Part shown: in pieces, positions 13,856 to 16,577 of the stretch | Layout: each line of letters opens with the position of its first letter | Position numbering within the stretch: position 1 is the first letter of the stretch | Assembly (NCBI GenBank): GCA_947385185.1 | Contig: CANDJX010000021.1 | Coordinates: forward strand, 1 to 16,577 | Source: an uncultured Clostridia bacterium | GTDB lineage: Bacteria > Bacillota > Clostridia > Christensenellales > Pumilibacteraceae | Length of the DNA stretch: 16,577 bases | Direction: 5' to 3' | Translations under genes and position numbers: made by a program | Notes under the pieces: model-generated | Database searches by the model: none | What the model saw: only the letters and a program-made list of their open reading frames with translations | Told to the model about the DNA's origin: nothing

Positions 13856-15388
13856 ATGAAAACCGCGCTTTATCGTAAATACCGTCCCTCCTCGTTCGAC
13901 GAGGTCATCGGTCAGGACATTATCGTTACCACGCTCGTGAATCAGATCGAACGCGGCGCGATTTCGCACGCTTATCTGTTTACGGGCAGCCGCGGAACGG
14001 GTAAAACGAGTTGCGCGAAAATTTTCGCGCGCGCCATAAATTGTCTTTCGCCCGTTCATGGCAGTCCGTGCGGCAAGTGCGAGGTTTGCAAGGCGCTCTT
14101 AAGCCCGTCCAATCTCGACGTCGTGGAAATGGACGCGGCGTCGAATAACGGCGTGGATAAGATCCGTGACTTGCGCGAGAGCGTGGGCTATATGCCGGCG
14201 AGCGGAAAGTATAAAGCGTACATCATCGACGAGGTGCATATGCTGTCGGGCAGCGCGTTCAACGCGCTTCTCAAAACGCTCGAAGAACCGCCCGCGCACG
14301 TCGTTTTCATACTTTGCACGACCGAAGTGCACAAACTCCCCGCGACCATACTTTCGCGGTGTATGAGGTTCGATTTCAAGCTCGTTCCGACGGATAAACT
14401 GTTCGCGCTCATCAAAGATATTTTCAGAAAAGAGGGCGTGAAAGCCGAGGATAAGGCGCTCATGCATATTGCGCGACTGGGCGAAGGGAGCGTGCGCGAT
14501 ACTCTGTCGATAGGCGATCGATGTCTGAATGCGTCGGACGATCTGACGTACGAGCTCGCGCTCGAAATAACGGGCACGGGCAGCAACGAGCAGACTGCCG
14601 ATCTCATGGACGCGGTTGTGCGTTCGGACGTGGGCGGTATAATCTCGAAAGTGGAACAGCTTGCGGGCGCGGGCAAGTCGGTGTCGCAGATTTCGCGCGA
14701 CCTGACGGTTTATGCCCGCGACCTTATGGTGCTTATGACCGCGGGCGGAGAAAGACTGACCGCGACTAAAGAAACGTTTGCGCGCATGGCGGAAATTTCG
14801 TCAAAGACGAGCGTGCCGTTTCTCGTCGGATTCATACGTACGCTCGGCGGCGCGGAGGCGGAGCTCAGATACTCCACGTCTCCGCGCATAGTGCTCGAAA
14901 GCGCGTTGCTTTCCGCGTGCGCATCGATAGCGGGCGCGCAGACGACTCCCGTCACGATCGCGGAACAAGGGCAGTCCGCAAAACCGACGGAAAGAAAGGA
15001 AACGAAGCCTGCCGAAAAGCCCGTGAAAGCGCCGGCGAATACGCCGCCCGACGAACGTACGCTCGGGTTGCTCGGATATTTGAGGAGCAAACTCCGCAAG
15101 AGCGGAAATCTCAGACTTTTCGGAGAATATTCTGCGCTTCCCGACGATAAAGTGCGATTGGTTGGCAATAAATTCGTTGTTTTCGTCGGAAGCGATTCGT
15201 ATCTGACTTTTGCCGAACCCGAGAATATGCGCGCGGCTCAGGAAGCGCTCGATGAATTCGGCGCGGGTTACGTCCTTCAGGTGGAAAAGCTGTCGGACGG
15301 CGGCGCGTCGGAGCTCGAGCAGATCCTCGAAGCGGTCAAGGGACTGGAAGTCGAGGTCGTGGACGGGCGCGGCAAACGTATAAAATAA
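13856..15388 (+). CDS. dnaX: DNA polymerase III tau/gamma subunit
   Basis: The ATPase of the clamp loader, which also links polymerase to helicase through its C-terminal part. The 510-residue protein begins MKTALYRKYRP, the family start. It shows Walker A GSRGTGKTS (K50), a zinc module C63, C72, C75, C78, Walker B IIDEVH (D125, E126), NALLKTLEEPP (136-146) and SRC (167-169). A Lys/Pro/Glu-rich linker (about 370-400) leads to a compact C-terminal domain. No slippery A AAA AAG heptamer was seen where a gamma-forming frameshift is usual, so a single product is likely. There is no Shine-Dalgarno before the ATG, and a terminator ends 7 nt upstream, which is odd for an essential gene. Confidence 0.97.
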   Translation: MKTALYRKYRPSSFDEVIGQDIIVTTLVNQIERGAISHAYLFTGSRGTGKTSCAKIFARAINCLSPVHGSPCGKCEVCKALLSPSNLDVVEMDAASNNGVDKIRDLRESVGYMPASGKYKAYIIDEVHMLSGSAFNALLKTLEEPPAHVVFILCTTEVHKLPATILSRCMRFDFKLVPTDKLFALIKDIFRKEGVKAEDKALMHIARLGEGSVRDTLSIGDRCLNASDDLTYELALEITGTGSNEQTADLMDAVVRSDVGGIISKVEQLAGAGKSVSQISRDLTVYARDLMVLMTAGGERLTATKETFARMAEISSKTSVPFLVGFIRTLGGAEAELRYSTSPRIVLESALLSACASIAGAQTTPVTIAEQGQSAKPTERKETKPAEKPVKAPANTPPDERTLGLLGYLRSKLRKSGNLRLFGEYSALPDDKVRLVGNKFVVFVGSDSYLTFAEPENMRAAQEALDEFGAGYVLQVEKLSDGGASELEQILEAVKGLEVEVVDGRGKRIK

Positions 15389-15430
15389 AAGGTATCATAT
15401 AAAATTTCGTATTATCAAGGAGAATAAACA

Positions 15431-15766
15431 ATGAGCAAACACGGCGGTTACGGCGGCGGATTCGGCGGCGGTATGAATATGCAGGCGCTGATGCAGCAGG
15501 CGAAAAAAATGCAGGAACAAATGGCTAAGGCGCAAGCCGAACTCGAAGAAACGGAAATCGAAGGCAGCGCGGGCGGCGGACTCGTCACGGTCACCGTCAA
15601 CGGTTACGGCGCGCTTCGCGGGATCTCGATCAAGCCCGAAGCGGTCGATCCGGACGATGTGGAAATGCTCGAGGATCTCATAATCGCCGCATACAACGAG
15701 GCGGCGGAAGAAGCGGAAGCGGTCAAGAACGAGAAAATGCCCGCGGGCGCAAACGGTCTGATGTAA
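15431..15766 (+). CDS. ybaB: YbaB/EbfC-family nucleoid-associated protein
   Basis: A 111-residue DNA-binding dimer-forming protein of the YbaB/EbfC family (B. subtilis YaaK). A Gly-rich N-terminus (HGGYGGGFGGGMN) is followed by the long helix MQALMQQAKKMQEQMAKAQAELEETEIEG, the strand segment GGGLVTVTVNGYGALRGISIKPE, and a C-terminal helix with ML-EDLIIAAYNEA. A strong AAGGAGA (about 15417-15423) precedes ATG 15431. It lies between dnaX (42 nt before) and recR (18 nt after), the conserved order in many bacteria. Its role in the cell is not settled; a link with recombination or nucleoid structure is inferred from this gene order. Confidence 0.96.
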   Translation: MSKHGGYGGGFGGGMNMQALMQQAKKMQEQMAKAQAELEETEIEGSAGGGLVTVTVNGYGALRGISIKPEAVDPDDVEMLEDLIIAAYNEAAEEAEAVKNEKMPAGANGLM

Positions 15767-15784
15767 TTTCGCAAGGTTTGCAAC

Positions 15785-16363
15785 ATGACCGAAAGTATAA
15801 ACAAACTGGCGCATAAATTTTCCAGATTGCCCGGAGTCGGCGCAAAGACGGCGATGCGTTACGCTTACGCCGTTATCGATATGTCCGAAGCGGACGTCGA
15901 CGAATTTTGCGCGGCGCTTACCGACGTAAAACGCAACGTAAAGTATTGCACCGAGTGCGGTAATTTCACCGAGTCGGACGTATGCGAGATCTGCCGTAAA
16001 CGTCCGTCGGATACGATTTGCGTCGTGACATATCCGAAAGACGTCGTCGCGATGGAAAAGACGCATTCATTCGGCGGAGTGTATCACGTCCTTCACGGGA
16101 CGATTTCTCCGCTCGACGGGCGCGGTCCGGACGACATAAGGATAAAAGAATTGCTTTCCAGGATAGACGGCGTGAAAGAGGTAATTCTGGCGACAAACCC
16201 CGATGTCGAGGGCGAAGCGACCGCAATGTACATCGCCCGCCTTATAAAGCCGCTCGGGGTCAGGGTTTCGCGTATAGCGCAAGGTATAAGCATGGGCAGC
16301 GATATAGAATACGCAGACGAAGTGACGTTGTCACGTGCGCTTGAAAGTCGCGTGGAGCTGTAA
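15785..16363 (+). CDS. recR: Recombination mediator RecR
   Basis: Acts with RecF and RecO to load RecA on gaps coated with single-strand-binding protein. The 192-residue protein is near the family length of 198. The helix-hairpin-helix reads RLPGVGAKTAMRYAY (14-28). The zinc finger has C55, C58, C67, C70. The Toprim domain starts with ICVVTYPKDVVAMEKT (78-93) and includes HVLHGTISPLDGRGPDDI and EVILATNPDVEGEATAMYI. The C-terminal wing has RVSRIAQGISMGSDIEYADEVTLSRAL. AAGG (15773-15776) is 8 nt before ATG 15785. An intrinsic terminator follows directly, closing the dnaX-ybaB-recR unit. bofA, which follows nearby in spore formers such as B. subtilis, is not seen before the window ends. Confidence 0.97.
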   Translation: MTESINKLAHKFSRLPGVGAKTAMRYAYAVIDMSEADVDEFCAALTDVKRNVKYCTECGNFTESDVCEICRKRPSDTICVVTYPKDVVAMEKTHSFGGVYHVLHGTISPLDGRGPDDIRIKELLSRIDGVKEVILATNPDVEGEATAMYIARLIKPLGVRVSRIAQGISMGSDIEYADEVTLSRALESRVEL

Positions 16364-16370
16364 AAAAGTT

Positions 16371-16404
16371 TTGCAAAGGAAAAATTTTCCTTTGCGATTT
16401 TTTT
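16371..16404 (+). terminator. Intrinsic terminator after recR
   Basis: GCAAAGGAA (16373-16381) pairs with TTCCTTTGC (16387-16395) around a 5-nt loop, extended outward by a T-G and a T-A pair. It is followed by seven T (16398-16404). The A-rich left side and T-rich right side could let it act in both directions. Confidence 0.92.
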
Positions 16405-16452
16405 ATTTGGTTATATGATTTTTAATAAAAGCGGAAACTTTTAGAGGGTACG

Positions 16453-16550
16453 GTGCAGTGTCTGAAAGACACTTGTACATTATTACGCTTTTTCGTGCGC
16501 CGAAAAAGCTAAGCAAAAAGGCGTCGGGGACACTTTCGATGTGTCCCCGA
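16453..16550. repeat. Array of three tandem hairpins in non-coding DNA
   Basis: From recR's stop to the window end there is no gene. Three strong hairpins follow one another. The first pairs GTGTCT with AGACAC (16458-16463/16467-16472), extended to about 11 bp with one bulge (16453-16478). The second is a perfect 9-bp stem GCTTTTTCG/CGAAAAAGC (16487-16495/16501-16509). The third is a perfect 10-bp stem TCGGGGACAC/GTGTCCCCGA (16524-16533/16541-16550). Such spacing suggests an interspersed repeat or a structured RNA that may continue past the window. Confidence 0.6.
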
Positions 16551-16577
16551 ACCCCCTTTGGCGACTTCCCTCTGCAG

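Noticed and set aside
13856..15388. Programmed frameshift in dnaX producing gamma
   Set aside because: I saw no A AAA AAG type slippery site with a following stop near codons 400-440.
15389..15430. Promoter before ybaB
   Set aside because: A TATAAA-like box is present in this AT-rich spacer, but no fitting -35 element precedes it at 16-18 nt.
1..16577. CRISPR array, insertion sequence, tRNA or rRNA gene
   Set aside because: No regularly spaced direct repeats, transposase-like protein or tRNA-like cloverleaf was seen, and the gene content is all housekeeping or small unknown genes.

Overview
The window is 16.6 kb of bacterial housekeeping chromosome of roughly 55% GC and very rich in CpG. 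All seventeen genes I support lie on the + strand. Shine-Dalgarno sites of the AGGAGG type, consensus sigma-A promoters, a RicT/YaaT homologue, the UPF0237/UPF0210 pair and the tmk-holB-ricT and dnaX-ybaB-recR groups all point to a member of the Bacillota, most likely an uncultured Clostridia-type lineage. The identification rests on reading the sequence only; no database was searched.

Layout. (1) 119-3598: a tight operon of a short PLP decarboxylase-fold protein, tmk, holB (clamp-loader delta') and ricT. The genes overlap at each junction except tmk/holB, where the gap is 38 nt. (2) 3656-4553: a good promoter, two tandem 2[4Fe-4S] ferredoxin genes, a small putative lipoprotein and an intrinsic terminator. 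(3) 4584-7115: a Sel1-repeat protein, a MATE transporter and a one-domain alkylguanine-DNA-alkyltransferase homologue, overlapping one another and closed by a terminator. (4) 7188-13410: a promoter, dnaN (beta clamp), an ACT-domain protein, its usual UPF0210 partner, oligoendopeptidase F and dnaB (replicative helicase). (5) 13421-13848: a perfect TTGACA-N17-TATAAT promoter lying directly on the ATG of a 74-residue membrane protein, then a GC-rich foldable stretch and a terminator. (6) 13856-16404: dnaX, ybaB and recR, closed by a terminator. (7) 16405-16577: non-coding DNA containing three hairpins in a row.

Functionally the window concentrates replication and repair: two clamp-loader genes, the sliding clamp, the helicase, thymidylate kinase, RecR and an alkyltransferase homologue. 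In Bacillus subtilis dnaX-ybaB-recR precedes tmk-holB-ricT. Here the two groups sit at opposite ends in the reverse order, with dnaN and dnaB between them.

I found no defence island, CRISPR array, insertion sequence or phage gene, and nothing that is clearly a new multi-gene system. The best leads are non-coding: the near absence of GGCC in the window, the apparently leaderless small membrane gene, the structured stretch and terminator directly before a dnaX that lacks a Shine-Dalgarno, and the hairpin array after recR.
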